From Candidatus Hydrothermales bacterium (lineage in GTDB: Bacteria > Hydrothermota > Hydrothermia > Hydrothermales > JAJRUZ01): a DNA stretch of 64,000 bases. Both the position numbers and the translations under genes were made by a program. This document shows positions 8,357 to 17,612 of the stretch, one piece after another. Below the pieces are notes generated by a model. It worked only from the letters and a program-made list of their open reading frames with translations. It ran no database searches and was not told the DNA's origin. Positions within the stretch are counted from its first letter, which is position 1. Each line of letters starts with the position of its first letter. The stretch covers positions 427,059 to 491,058 of the forward strand of contig JBCNVI010000001.1 of the NCBI GenBank assembly GCA_039630235.1, written 5' to 3'.

Positions 8357-9151
8357 TCAAAACTTAAGGCCGCCTCTTATTATACCTTGAATAAAATATT
8401 TCTGAAAAATTAAAAAAAGCACTACAATAGGTATTATAGATAGGGAGGCCCCTGCCATTTTTGCTCCAAAATACTCTTGATACATAGAAGTTAAACTGTT
8501 AAGACCAACAGGAATTGTAAACATGTTACTTTTTGTTGTTACAAGAAGTTGCCACAAGAAGTTATTCCAATGAAACTGAAAGTTTAAAAGAAAGATTGTA
8601 AGAAGCATAGGCATAGAAAGAGGTAAAATAATATTAAATATAATTCTCATTTTAGAGGCCCCATCAATTATAGCAGCATAAATTAAATCATCAGGAATTT
8701 TCTTTATATACTCCGTTAAAAAAACAAAACCAAAAACATTAGCAAGATGAGGCACAACAAGCCCAAAAAAAGTATCAAGCCATCTTAAATATACAACAAT
8801 TAAAAATTGAGGAATCATAAAAAGAATACCAGGAACTAAAAGTGTAGAAATAAATAGGTTATATAAAAATCCCTTAAACAAAAAATCTTCCTTCGCAAAA
8901 GAATAAGCACATAAAAACGCTAAAAAAGTTGAAACTAAAGCTCCAGAAAAGGCAACTATTAAACTGTTTATAAAATATCTTCCAAAATCATGATACTTAA
9001 AGATTCTAAGAAAATTCTCAAAAGTTAAATCTGAGGGTAAAAGATTCATACTAAGAGCAAAAACTTCAGGTCTTAAAGCCACAAGAAGCATAAAATAAAA
9101 GGGAAAAATATAAAGGAGCGAAAAAAATAAAAGTAATATGTACCTTTTCAT
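8357..9151 (-). CDS. Carbohydrate ABC transporter permease, MalG type
   Basis: A 264-residue membrane protein with six predicted helices and the EAA loop that contacts the ATPase ([20 protein letters not shown]). In MalG-type systems it forms half of the sugar channel. It overlaps the MalF-type gene by 4 bp and is the last gene of a leftward operon starting at the nucleotide-sugar dehydrogenase. Its stop lies 2 bp from the convergent HtrA-like gene, leaving no room for a separate terminator. A MalK-like ATPase is encoded at 49.4 kb, not here. The neighbouring GH57 genes suggest maltodextrin as substrate. Confidence 0.88.
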   Translation of the reverse strand: MKRYILLLFFSLLYIFPFYFMLLVALRPEVFALSMNLLPSDLTFENFLRIFKYHDFGRYFINSLIVAFSGALVSTFLAFLCAYSFAKEDFLFKGFLYNLFISTLLVPGILFMIPQFLIVVYLRWLDTFFGLVVPHLANVFGFVFLTEYIKKIPDDLIYAAIIDGASKMRIIFNIILPLSMPMLLTIFLLNFQFHWNNFLWQLLVTTKSNMFTIPVGLNSLTSMYQEYFGAKMAGASLSIIPIVVLFLIFQKYFIQGIIRGGLKF

Positions 9152-10038
9152 TCTCCCTTAAAACCCTTGGTAGAAAAATATATAAATAAAAATATAGCAA
9201 AAAGAATAAGTGAAAAAGCTGCTGCCTCTGTGAGTCTAAGCTGAGAAGCTAGTCTATAAAGAATAAGACCCGAAACGTTTGTCTCGCTTAAGCTGTAACC
9301 TAAAAGTTTTATCTGAGGCCCACCACCTGTCATAGAATAAAACTCAGAAAAAGAAGAAAAGGCACTAATAAAACCAAAAAAACCAACAAAATAGCAGATA
9401 GGCTTTATTAAGGGAAAAGTAATATATCTAAAAATTTCAAAGGAACTAGCTCCATCAATCCTTGCAGCTTCATACAGAGACCCCGGGATAGCCTGCATAC
9501 CAGCGAGAAATAATAGCATTCCAAAACCAGAATTCTTAATAGCCATAGAAATCGAAACAGTCAAAAAAACAAGATAGGGATCAGATAAAAATCCCCTTTT
9601 AAAAAAATCACTAATCTTTAAAAGAGAAAGTAAATTATAAATGTACCCGTAGGGAAAAGCCAAAATTAAAGTTAAAACAACACCAACAACAAAAGTATCT
9701 AATAAAAATGGAAAAAAATATATAGTTCTAAACAACTTCTTTAGCTTAAGTAAGGGAGGAGAAAGTAAAGTGGCGAGAAAAAGTGAAATAGTTAAAAGTA
9801 TTGGAACATAGAAAATTCCATAAATAAAGCTTGCAACAATCGCCCATAAAACCTCAGGATTTTTAATTAAATTAACAAAATTTCCAAAACCAACAAACCT
9901 TATAGAACCAAAAAGATTATAAAAGTCCTCAATTTTAAAAAAACTCAGATAAAGTGAAAAAATTAGAGGGAAAAAAAGAAAAATCAAAAAGACAAAGAGA
10001 AATGGAAAAACAAGCAGAAGGGGAAAAAATTTTTTCAC
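9148..10038 (-). CDS. Carbohydrate ABC transporter permease, MalF type
   Basis: A 296-residue membrane protein with an N-terminal hydrophobic pair and the binding-protein-dependent transport core. The EAA loop is clear: [20 protein letters not shown]. It pairs with the MalG-type permease encoded downstream (4-bp overlap) and itself overlaps the CBM9-like gene by 4 bp. It should import a sugar delivered by the binding protein encoded divergently at 13.4 kb. The large periplasmic loop of E. coli MalF is not evident, which is usual outside enterobacteria. Confidence 0.88.
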   Translation of the reverse strand: MKKFFPLLLVFPFLFVFLIFLFFPLIFSLYLSFFKIEDFYNLFGSIRFVGFGNFVNLIKNPEVLWAIVASFIYGIFYVPILLTISLFLATLLSPPLLKLKKLFRTIYFFPFLLDTFVVGVVLTLILAFPYGYIYNLLSLLKISDFFKRGFLSDPYLVFLTVSISMAIKNSGFGMLLFLAGMQAIPGSLYEAARIDGASSFEIFRYITFPLIKPICYFVGFFGFISAFSSFSEFYSMTGGGPQIKLLGYSLSETNVSGLILYRLASQLRLTEAAAFSLILFAIFLFIYFSTKGFKGE

Positions 10039-12020
10039 CTCACCTTCAAAACCTTATATGTTTTACTCCCATCCCTTATAAAATAAATACCACTTTTATA
10101 ATCATAGAGACTTACTACTCCTTTACCAGATATAAACTTTTCTCTACCTCCCACATCAAATACAACTAAACTTTTCATCTCAGGTAAAAGCAGATGATCA
10201 AAATTATAGACCTTTAAAGATCTTTCATATCCCCTCTGATAAGTAATTTCGTAGGGACCAAAAACTTTCTCACCCGATTTTAATAAATAAACGTATACCA
10301 TGGAAGGAATAACTTCCATATCTAAATACACTCCACTTTTTTGTTTCGAGCTAAAAATCTTAAAGTATTCACCTCCTTTTTGCTTTTTAAAAATTTCTAC
10401 CTCAGAGTTTGTCTCAATACTATATTTTATCAGAATCCCTTCCTCTCTATTTTCTAAAAGAACGAACTCCTCAAAAACACCAAGTGTTTGCAAAATATTC
10501 TCTAAATAAACAATATAATAAAAGTCTAAATCTCCATCTTGTAAATCTCTCTTCCAAGAATTTTGCGAAACTCCTACTTGACCACCTATTACATCTAAGG
10601 CATCACAAACTGGATAGTCCACACTCATATCTCCCTCTTCAATTCCTGGTGTTCCCGGATTATCACTACCATTGGGACTATTTCCAATACCCTGAACAGC
10701 TGCATCATAACTTGCCCCTGACAAAATTATTGTATCCTTAGGATGTAAACCTAAGTCAGAAAGTAAAATCCTTACTTCTAAAGTTTTATTTGTAGGATCA
10801 ATAGAAATTTTATACGGTGAAATTGGATTATACCACATAGAACCATTATCAGCAAATAGGAAAATTTCAACATGATTTACTGAATCAGCCGTTAAAAGAA
10901 CCTCCCTCTCCGAGTACTGAATATTCTCAGAAAGTTGTGTCTCTGTATCATCACCGTTTATTACTAAGAGATCATCATTATAGTTTTGATCTTTATCAAT
11001 AGAAAGGGCTATTTGTGTCTCTTGAAAATCCATTTTATGAAACTTTGCAAGTATATAGAGATTCACACTATCAGCTGTTAATCTTAACTCCCTTATGTCA
11101 AAAACTGAGTCATCGGGAACCTCAGGATCCGTTCGCATATCACCTATATCACCTCTATAGATCCACTCTCTCTTTGAATATACAACACCATGTATTTGTA
11201 AAGGAAGAGAACCTACCCAATCTGAGGGAGATCCATCTACTACCCTTTTAAATTCACGGGCATCACCATTCGCCTTTAAAAGAATATCAAAGAAACTGTT
11301 TACTACATTATCACTTAAATCCCTAAACCAAGCGTTTTCTGATTTTCCCTTTCTACCTCCCATAACATCAATCCCGTCATTTATACCAATGCCACCTATA
11401 TCACTAGTTGCATCAATATCATTATTCCAACCAACATTATTTTTAAAACTTACAACCGAGATCCTTACTACTGAAGGTAATCTTAAAGATCCATCAGCAA
11501 TATCACTGAGAGATATCCTTGCTTCCACACAATTATGAACATCACTAACAACAGCAAGATAGCCAGGTGTAGGTGGTGCATACCACACTCCCCCATCCCA
11601 CATCTCTATATTGAAATTTGAAGGAGAGGTTGAATGTAAAGCTATAATTCTATCAGCCAAAGCTCTACGCGTAAGACCAAGCTGAGCATCATCACCTATC
11701 CATTGGTAATAAGTTGCATCATTTGGATTACCGAGCGATATTTCAACATGTATCAAATCTCTGTCATTAGGTCCGACATCTTGAAATTTTATTAAAAAGT
11801 AAATCCAAGAATTATCGCATGTTAATCTAAATTCTGTTATATCAAGATACAAGGTGTTACCTAAATCTGTTCTAAAATCGTTTATATCGCCTTTATATAT
11901 AAATTCACCTCCAGAAAATGTAAAATCATGAACCAAAGTAGGAGGTGTCCCCACCCAGTCGCTTGGATTTCCATCTACGGTTATAGGATGAACAACAATG
12001 AAAAAAATCCACACTTTCAT
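10035..12020 (-). CDS. Exported protein with two CBM9-like/DOMON-type domains and C-terminal sorting tail
   Basis: 661 residues. After a very short hydrophobic leader come two repeats, each opening with a DG-x-PSDWVG motif (about 16-23 and 263-270) and continuing as a beta-rich domain of about 240 residues; the repeats also share the elements KGDI/RGDI-x-D-x-RTD. This resembles the CBM9-like sugar-binding families. The last ~70 residues ([24 protein letters not shown]) look like a type IX secretion sorting domain. AAAGGGGGT precedes the ATG. It sits just upstream of the two sugar permeases, so capture of polysaccharide at the surface is a reasonable inference. Confidence 0.7.
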   Translation of the reverse strand: MKVWIFFIVVHPITVDGNPSDWVGTPPTLVHDFTFSGGEFIYKGDINDFRTDLGNTLYLDITEFRLTCDNSWIYFLIKFQDVGPNDRDLIHVEISLGNPNDATYYQWIGDDAQLGLTRRALADRIIALHSTSPSNFNIEMWDGGVWYAPPTPGYLAVVSDVHNCVEARISLSDIADGSLRLPSVVRISVVSFKNNVGWNNDIDATSDIGGIGINDGIDVMGGRKGKSENAWFRDLSDNVVNSFFDILLKANGDAREFKRVVDGSPSDWVGSLPLQIHGVVYSKREWIYRGDIGDMRTDPEVPDDSVFDIRELRLTADSVNLYILAKFHKMDFQETQIALSIDKDQNYNDDLLVINGDDTETQLSENIQYSEREVLLTADSVNHVEIFLFADNGSMWYNPISPYKISIDPTNKTLEVRILLSDLGLHPKDTIILSGASYDAAVQGIGNSPNGSDNPGTPGIEEGDMSVDYPVCDALDVIGGQVGVSQNSWKRDLQDGDLDFYYIVYLENILQTLGVFEEFVLLENREEGILIKYSIETNSEVEIFKKQKGGEYFKIFSSKQKSGVYLDMEVIPSMVYVYLLKSGEKVFGPYEITYQRGYERSLKVYNFDHLLLPEMKSLVVFDVGGREKFISGKGVVSLYDYKSGIYFIRDGSKTYKVLKVR

Positions 12021-12050
12021 TTTTACCCCCTTTTAAATTATAAAGTTAGA

Positions 12051-13361
12051 TTAAATTATCTTTCCTTCTCCTAACTTATAAATTTTTTTACTTTTAATTT
12101 TATAAACCCCCCTTGTATCAAATATTAGTTTTGAACTTTTGTATATCTCTTCATAGGGAAAATCAGAATGATCTGTTAATATAACAACAAGATCAAATGA
12201 CTTAAAAATATCACTTTTATACTTCAAACTCCTTTTATTTAACTCTTTAACTTCAGGAACATAGGGATCAATATATTCAACCCTTTTTACTAAATTGGCC
12301 AAAATAGAAATAATTTTAATTGCAGGAGAATGTCTTATATCTTTTATGTCCTTTTTAAAGGCAACACCTAAAACAAGTATCTCTGAATCAAGAGGCAAAA
12401 TTCTCTCCTTATTTAAAATTCTTATAATTCTATCAACTACATAGTAGGGCATTTCATCGTTTACCTTAGCAGCAAGTGTTATAAAATCAAGTTCCATATC
12501 GTACTCCTTTGCCTTAAAAGAAAGATAGTAGGGATCAACAGGTATACAGTGACCTCCTACCCCTGGTCCTGGATAAAAGGCCATAAAACCAAAGGGCTTA
12601 GTCTTTGCCGCCTCTATTACCTCCCATATATCAATCCCCATCCTATCACACAAGATCGCCACCTGATTTGATAGAGCTATATTAACATTCCTAAATATAT
12701 TCTCATAAATCTTACACATCTCCGCTACTTTAGGAGAAGAAACAGGAAATATTGATGGAACAATTTCACTGTATAAAGCATTTATAAGCTTCAAACAGTT
12801 TTTTGTAACCCCACTTGTAACCACCGGAATCTTATCAATTGTAAATATCTTATCACCTGGATTTACCCTCTCTGGGACAAAGCCAAGATAAAAGTTTTTC
12901 CCAACTCTAAAATTTTTATCTTCAAAAATTGGCAGCAAAATTTTTTCGGTGGTTTCTGGAAAAGTTGTTGATTTTAAGACAATAATTTGACCTTCCTTCA
13001 TATTTCGCTTAATTGAATGAGCGGCAGAAATTACGTAGGAAAGATCTGGAACCCTTTCTTTTGTAACAGGTGTCGGTACACATATGAAGATTGCCTCCAT
13101 TTCACCTATTATTTTCTCATTACTACTTACAATAAACTCTTTTGAATCTATTTTTTCACTTAGAAAATCCGGATCTATATCTTCTATATCAAATTGACCT
13201 TTTTGAAAATTTGCAATTTTTTCTTCTGAAACATCATATCCAAAAACTTCAAAGCCCTTTTTGAGAAAAAGTTCACTTAGCGGAAGACCAACATAACCAA
13301 GCCCTATTACACCAATTTTTAACTCTCTATTTTTAATTTTTTTCAATATTTCTCTAACCAT
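12051..13361 (-). CDS. Nucleotide-sugar dehydrogenase (UDP-GlcNAc/UDP-ManNAc 6-dehydrogenase type, WbpA/WecC-like)
   Basis: 436 residues: N-terminal NAD domain (KIGVIGLGYVGLPL, about 19-32), central helical domain with the catalytic cysteine in GPGVGGHCIPVDP, and C-terminal UDP-binding domain. It oxidises the C6 hydroxyl of a UDP-sugar to a uronic acid. The GGHCIPVDPYYL form is typical of the UDP-N-acetylhexosamine group rather than classical UDP-glucose dehydrogenase. It is first in the leftward operon, 30 bp before the CBM9-like gene, an unexpected partner for sugar import that may serve surface-glycan synthesis. TATAAT lies 6 nt before its ATG. Confidence 0.88.
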   Translation of the reverse strand: MVREILKKIKNRELKIGVIGLGYVGLPLSELFLKKGFEVFGYDVSEEKIANFQKGQFDIEDIDPDFLSEKIDSKEFIVSSNEKIIGEMEAIFICVPTPVTKERVPDLSYVISAAHSIKRNMKEGQIIVLKSTTFPETTEKILLPIFEDKNFRVGKNFYLGFVPERVNPGDKIFTIDKIPVVTSGVTKNCLKLINALYSEIVPSIFPVSSPKVAEMCKIYENIFRNVNIALSNQVAILCDRMGIDIWEVIEAAKTKPFGFMAFYPGPGVGGHCIPVDPYYLSFKAKEYDMELDFITLAAKVNDEMPYYVVDRIIRILNKERILPLDSEILVLGVAFKKDIKDIRHSPAIKIISILANLVKRVEYIDPYVPEVKELNKRSLKYKSDIFKSFDLVVILTDHSDFPYEEIYKSSKLIFDTRGVYKIKSKKIYKLGEGKII

Positions 13362-13399
13362 GCTTTTATTATAAAAAAACCTTAATTTATAATAAAATT
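13362..13399. promoter_or_regulatory. Divergent promoter region with mirrored TATAAT boxes
   Basis: Only 38 bp separate two opposed start codons. On the plus strand TATAAT occupies 13388-13393, 6 nt before the ATG at 13400. On the minus strand TATAAT occupies 13368-13373, 6 nt before the ATG at 13361. Both would place transcription start at the A of the start codon. No Shine-Dalgarno sequences are visible for either gene and -35 boxes are weak (TTTATT at 13365 for the rightward one). The two transcripts together cover the whole glucan locus, so one regulator bound here could control both. Confidence 0.6.
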
Positions 13400-14608
13400 A
13401 TGAGAAAGTTTTTCGGGTTTGTGACCTTTGTTATCTTCTGGATTTCATGTAAGGGGTATTCAAAAGAGGGACTTACAATTTGGGTCTCCTATAACGACGA
13501 AGAATTCAAAGTATTTAGTGAAATAGTTAAAGAATTTGAAAAAAATGAAAATATAAAGATTAATGTTCAAAGAGTTCCCTTTGAAGGAATGCTCGAAAAA
13601 ATTCTAACATCAGTCATAGCCGGACAGAACCCTGATATTTCAAGACTTGATATAGCTCAAGTTTATCTCCTTGCTAAAAAGGGTATACTTGCTGAACTTG
13701 ATACCAATTACTTTAGAGACGTCTTAAGAGATCTATACGAAGCTCCTCTAAAATCCTCTTTTTATAAGGGAAAACTCTACGGAATCCCTGATCAAATTAC
13801 ATGTATCTTACTTTTTTATAACAAAAAACTATTTGCTGAAAAGGGACTTGACAGTCTAAAACCTCCATCCACTTGGGATGAATTTCTCGAATACGCAAAA
13901 AAATTAACTGATCATAAAAAGCAAATATATGGATTTGGAATGAGAAATACATTATGGTGGGACCTGCCATTTTTTTACACCTTTGGCTCAGAAGTCTTTG
14001 ATGAGCAGGGTAATCCCCTTTTTACTGAGGAATCTTTTAAAGAGGCACTGCTTTTTAAAAGGGACATTTATTTAAAACATAAGGTTGAAGGCGGTGCCTT
14101 TCTTGAAGGGGCTGTTAATCCAGATATGGGCTTTATAAATGAAAAATATGCCATGATTTTTTCTGGTCCTTGGAAAATAAAAAGTCTTAAGGATATAAAC
14201 TTTCCCTTTGGAATAGCATTGATTCCCAAGGGAAAAGCTGGTTCATTTACCGCTCTTGGCGGAACCCAAATGGTCATCTTTAAAAACTCAAAAAATAAAG
14301 AAAAGGCTATGAAATTCCTTAAATACATTATATCTGAAGAAGCCCAACTCAAATGGTCCAACACCTTAGGACAAATTCCCGTCAATAAAAAAGTGGTCAA
14401 TAAAATAAATCTAAGAGAAAATAAGATTATGGAAACTTTAATAAGGGCCATAGAAAGCACCAAACCAAGGGCACCTATCGCAGAATATCCTGAAGTAGAA
14501 AGAATATACATACAGGAGGTGTATCCCTTTATAAAGGGTGAAAAAGAAATCGAAGAGGTACAGAACAATTTACAAAATCGAATCAAAAAACTATTAGAAG
14601 AAAACTGA
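13400..14608 (+). CDS. Sugar ABC transporter substrate-binding protein (lipoprotein)
   Basis: A 402-residue extracellular solute-binding protein of the MalE/UgpB type. The N-terminal hydrophobic leader ends in WISC (C17), a loose lipobox suggesting lipid anchoring. The body carries the usual family segments (LTIWVSYNDEE near the start, GQNPDISRL, KKGILAELD, GIPDQ). It would present oligosaccharide to the MalF/MalG-type permeases encoded divergently just to the left. It begins the rightward arm of the glucan locus and ends at the base before the next start codon. Substrate is inferred from the neighbours. Confidence 0.88.
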   Translation: MRKFFGFVTFVIFWISCKGYSKEGLTIWVSYNDEEFKVFSEIVKEFEKNENIKINVQRVPFEGMLEKILTSVIAGQNPDISRLDIAQVYLLAKKGILAELDTNYFRDVLRDLYEAPLKSSFYKGKLYGIPDQITCILLFYNKKLFAEKGLDSLKPPSTWDEFLEYAKKLTDHKKQIYGFGMRNTLWWDLPFFYTFGSEVFDEQGNPLFTEESFKEALLFKRDIYLKHKVEGGAFLEGAVNPDMGFINEKYAMIFSGPWKIKSLKDINFPFGIALIPKGKAGSFTALGGTQMVIFKNSKNKEKAMKFLKYIISEEAQLKWSNTLGQIPVNKKVVNKINLRENKIMETLIRAIESTKPRAPIAEYPEVERIYIQEVYPFIKGEKEIEEVQNNLQNRIKKLLEEN

Positions 14609-15583
14609 ATGTTACTTATTTTTATACTTTTTAGTCTTACTTATCATCAAGTACAAATTGACGGAAATTTAAGTGATTTTTATGATTATGAAAGAGTTTA
14701 CTCTGATAAACCCCGTGACAGTTATTGGGGGGCGCAAAACGAACTTAAAGACCTTTATATAACCTGGGATAAAAATAATATATATTTAGGAATTGAATAT
14801 ATTGTTCAAAATAACGCACTCTTAATTATCTTTGGTACCGGAGAGGAGGGGCTCCAGGATCTTGATAATCTTAACTTTTATCCAAGAAATATAAAACTTG
14901 TTGGTTTTAGCGCCAACTTCATGATAGCTCTCTGGGACGCAGACTTCTCAAAGGGGGGATTCAGAAAAATAAGTATAAATGGATCAACAAGTGACTTAAC
15001 CTCGAGTATAGAAATTTTCAATAATGGAAAATCAGGTGTAAATAGTATCTTAGAAGCAAGAATTCCCTTTAATATTCTTTTTGGAGGAAGTTTTAAGCAA
15101 AACGCAAACGTTATCATAGCGGCTCTTATAGCAGGTGGTGACCACTTCGGAGCTGGAGATGTGCTGCCAGACAATGAAGATGTTGACGGCATACCTCCTG
15201 ATCATGTAAGAAGAATTTTGAAAATCTATCTAGATAAAGATCTTGATTCAAAACCAGACTCGGGAGTTAAACCCTTGGAACACGCAGAGATAGAAGAGAA
15301 AAGTTTTGAAAAAATATTCTTAAAGGAATTTAGTGTCGATAAAGAAATTATCTTTGAAGGTAACAGTGTAAAAGCTCAAGTAAAATTATCAGAAACCTCA
15401 TACGTTAGTTTAGCTCTTATAAATGAAAATGGAAGACTTTATAAAAAAATTTATGAGGGTCCTATTGTGGGTGAAGAACTTAAAGAATTCATCTTTAAAA
15501 TTGAGAATCAGGGGTTATACATTCTCCTTCTCGATATTAGAGGAAAATTAAAAGAAAAGAAAGTTATAAAAGTTCTAAGATGA
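14609..15583 (+). CDS. Exported CBM9-like/DOMON-type protein
   Basis: 324 residues with a leader of about 13 residues, then a beta-rich domain opening with the IDGNLSDF motif shared with the proteins at 10.0-12.0 kb and 50.4-51.4 kb. Later segments LYITWDKNNIYLGIEY and GILAS-like strands fit a CBM9/DOMON-type sandwich. The last ~75 residues (VSLALINENGRLYKKI, LYILLLDIRGK, KKVIKVL) resemble a sorting or FlgD-like tail. It abuts the binding-protein gene with no gap and overlaps the next gene by 4 bp, so it belongs to the rightward glucan operon. Ligand is unknown. Confidence 0.6.
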   Translation: MLLIFILFSLTYHQVQIDGNLSDFYDYERVYSDKPRDSYWGAQNELKDLYITWDKNNIYLGIEYIVQNNALLIIFGTGEEGLQDLDNLNFYPRNIKLVGFSANFMIALWDADFSKGGFRKISINGSTSDLTSSIEIFNNGKSGVNSILEARIPFNILFGGSFKQNANVIIAALIAGGDHFGAGDVLPDNEDVDGIPPDHVRRILKIYLDKDLDSKPDSGVKPLEHAEIEEKSFEKIFLKEFSVDKEIIFEGNSVKAQVKLSETSYVSLALINENGRLYKKIYEGPIVGEELKEFIFKIENQGLYILLLDIRGKLKEKKVIKVLR

Positions 15584-16287
15584 TAAGTATATTAATTTAC
15601 TTTGCTTTGTTTAACTTTAAGCCCTCTTCTTTTTTGAGACTGACTGGTTCGGCGGATTTGAACTTTTTTTCATCAACCCCATTTTATCCTTCCCTTATAG
15701 CTTTTTTCGATAAAAATATTCTTTTTTATTTTGATTACAGAAACCCTTACGGTATAAAAGAATGGAATGAGGTTCACCTTTCCTCAGCTTTTAAAAGAAT
15801 AATATCTTTTTCTATTTTTCAAAAAAATCTGAAAAATTATTCGGAAACTGAGCTATCACTTGTTTTTATAAAGAAAATTAAAAGTGTTTCTTTCTCTATC
15901 TCATCGAATTACCTTTTACTTAACTCATCTATCAAGAAAAAGACATCCTTTGATTTCGACTTAGGAAGTTCCTTTGTTAAAAAAAGCTTATTATTATCCC
16001 TAAACGTTAAACACATATTAAACTCCTTTGATTCAAAAAATTATCATCTTTGTTTAAATTACTCACCAGTTGAAAAATTTAACATTTTTATTTCAAAGGA
16101 AAATGAAATTTATAAAACTGGATTTTATCTCTTTTTAAGACCAATTTCTATATTTTTATCTTTTGCGGAAAACTTTACAAACATGGGGGTCGCTCTTTGC
16201 TTTGAAGATAAAGCCTTCGTAATTTCTTTCGAAAATAATTCTTATCTTGGAATATCAACAGGCGCAACCTTTGAACTTAGAAAATGA
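15580..16287 (+). CDS. Predicted small outer-membrane beta-barrel protein
   Basis: 235 residues with no family I recognise. After a short hydrophobic leader the sequence is almost entirely alternating hydrophobic/polar strands (KRIISFSIFQ, KSVSFSISSNYLLL, KKSLLLSLNVKHIL, FNIFISKENEIYKTGFYLF), the pattern of a transmembrane beta-barrel of roughly 10-12 strands. It overlaps both neighbours by 4 bp and lies between a CBM9-like exported protein and a larger barrel, which suggests an outer-membrane complex of the glucan locus. A PorV-like or assembly role is possible but unsupported. Confidence 0.5.
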   Translation: MISILIYFALFNFKPSSFLRLTGSADLNFFSSTPFYPSLIAFFDKNILFYFDYRNPYGIKEWNEVHLSSAFKRIISFSIFQKNLKNYSETELSLVFIKKIKSVSFSISSNYLLLNSSIKKKTSFDFDLGSSFVKKSLLLSLNVKHILNSFDSKNYHLCLNYSPVEKFNIFISKENEIYKTGFYLFLRPISIFLSFAENFTNMGVALCFEDKAFVISFENNSYLGISTGATFELRK

Positions 16288-17612
16288 TCAGCTTAATTAT
16301 TTTCTCTTTCTATACCCTTAATTTTTATTTTGAAAACGAAAGTAAATTTGAAAGATTATCTAAGCCTGTAAACTGGGAATTAAATTTTTATAGGGCTCAT
16401 CTTGAACTTAAGTTTTTCAGAAGCAGTGAAATTATGAATACTTATCTTTCTTACTGGATGGAAAATACTTTCCAAAGAAGTAAACTTTTGTACTTACAGG
16501 GACATGTTGAATTCTATAAACCCTTTTTCCTTGTTTTTTTCGCACGTGAAGATAGACATTTTTTTGAAAGTCCACTTTTATTTGTAATTTCACCGGAAAG
16601 AATCAGGGACGACGATTTTGGCGCAAAATCTGAGGGAGCAAGGCTCAATTTAAAACTGTTAAAAAATTTTGAAATAAGCCACCTTTTTTCAAAATCAAAA
16701 AGAACCGAAATTTCAGATATAAATATCTCATCTTTTAAATTAAGAAAATTTGGAGAAACCCAAATAATTTATGCAAATAAGAGAAATTTTCACGAAAATA
16801 AAATCTACGAATTATACGAAATCTTTCTAAGATTTGGTATTCTCCAGGGATTTTTAACCCTTGAATACTCAAACATCCTAAAGGGAAACGCAATTGCCTC
16901 TGAACTATCAAACATATACTTAGGACCATTTAGATTTGTTTTATCTTACTATGCTATTGACGACAGCTTCAGAACTCCCTTCTCAAATAGATTCTCAAAC
17001 ATAGGAAAAGAATGGGGAAAAAGGGGACTAAAAGGTGAAATAAACTTCTTTTTTCCATATAAATCTATAACTATAACTGAAAAGTTTGATTTTTACAGAA
17101 CAAGAAACCTCTTCGGTAAGTATTACGAAAAACCCTTTAACTTTTTATTCTCACAAAGTGAAATTTATATAGAATTTATAAATGGCTATTCCTTTAAATC
17201 CTTTTACGAAATTGTAGACGAAATAAGGGAAACTTGGAGAAATCTATTTTTTGAACTAAAAAAAGAAGAAACAAATTATCTTTTGAAATTACAGGTTAAA
17301 ATTAAGGATATAGGAGTTTACAATAGTCCTTATTCAATAGGTGAAAGAGTTCTTTTGGGCATAGAGGGAAAAATAAACTTGCCGAGAAATTTCTTTTTTT
17401 ACTTTAGAGCGGCGCAGGGGAAAAATAGGTTTGAAACATGGGAAAGTGCCTTTTTACAGCTTGGCTATGTGCTCCACGGCAGAGAAATTTATTTAGAGTA
17501 CGGTGAAGGTTATGCAACAGACTCAGACCTTGTTAATGACATCGATTTTTCAGACTCTCAATTTCAAAGAATTTATGATATAATAAGACTAAGGGTTAAA
17601 ATATGGTTTTAG
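16284..17612 (+). CDS. Predicted outer-membrane porin-like beta-barrel
   Basis: 442 residues: leader of about 14, then long runs of amphipathic strands rich in Phe, Tyr and Arg, ending RVKIWF with a terminal phenylalanine, the usual BAM recognition ending of outer-membrane barrels. Size suits 16-18 strands. No TonB plug is seen, so this is not SusC-like. It overlaps the upstream barrel gene by 4 bp and the GH57-like gene by 10 bp. Position makes it a candidate for passage of oligosaccharides across the outer membrane; that is inference from context. Confidence 0.55.
   Translation: MISLIIFSFYTLNFYFENESKFERLSKPVNWELNFYRAHLELKFFRSSEIMNTYLSYWMENTFQRSKLLYLQGHVEFYKPFFLVFFAREDRHFFESPLLFVISPERIRDDDFGAKSEGARLNLKLLKNFEISHLFSKSKRTEISDINISSFKLRKFGETQIIYANKRNFHENKIYELYEIFLRFGILQGFLTLEYSNILKGNAIASELSNIYLGPFRFVLSYYAIDDSFRTPFSNRFSNIGKEWGKRGLKGEINFFFPYKSITITEKFDFYRTRNLFGKYYEKPFNFLFSQSEIYIEFINGYSFKSFYEIVDEIRETWRNLFFELKKEETNYLLKLQVKIKDIGVYNSPYSIGERVLLGIEGKINLPRNFFFYFRAAQGKNRFETWESAFLQLGYVLHGREIYLEYGEGYATDSDLVNDIDFSDSQFQRIYDIIRLRVKIWF

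Noticed and set aside
10300-11251. Plus-strand open frames within the CBM9-like gene
   Set aside because: Composition is that of an antisense shadow, and the minus-strand protein shows domain repeats and a sorting tail.
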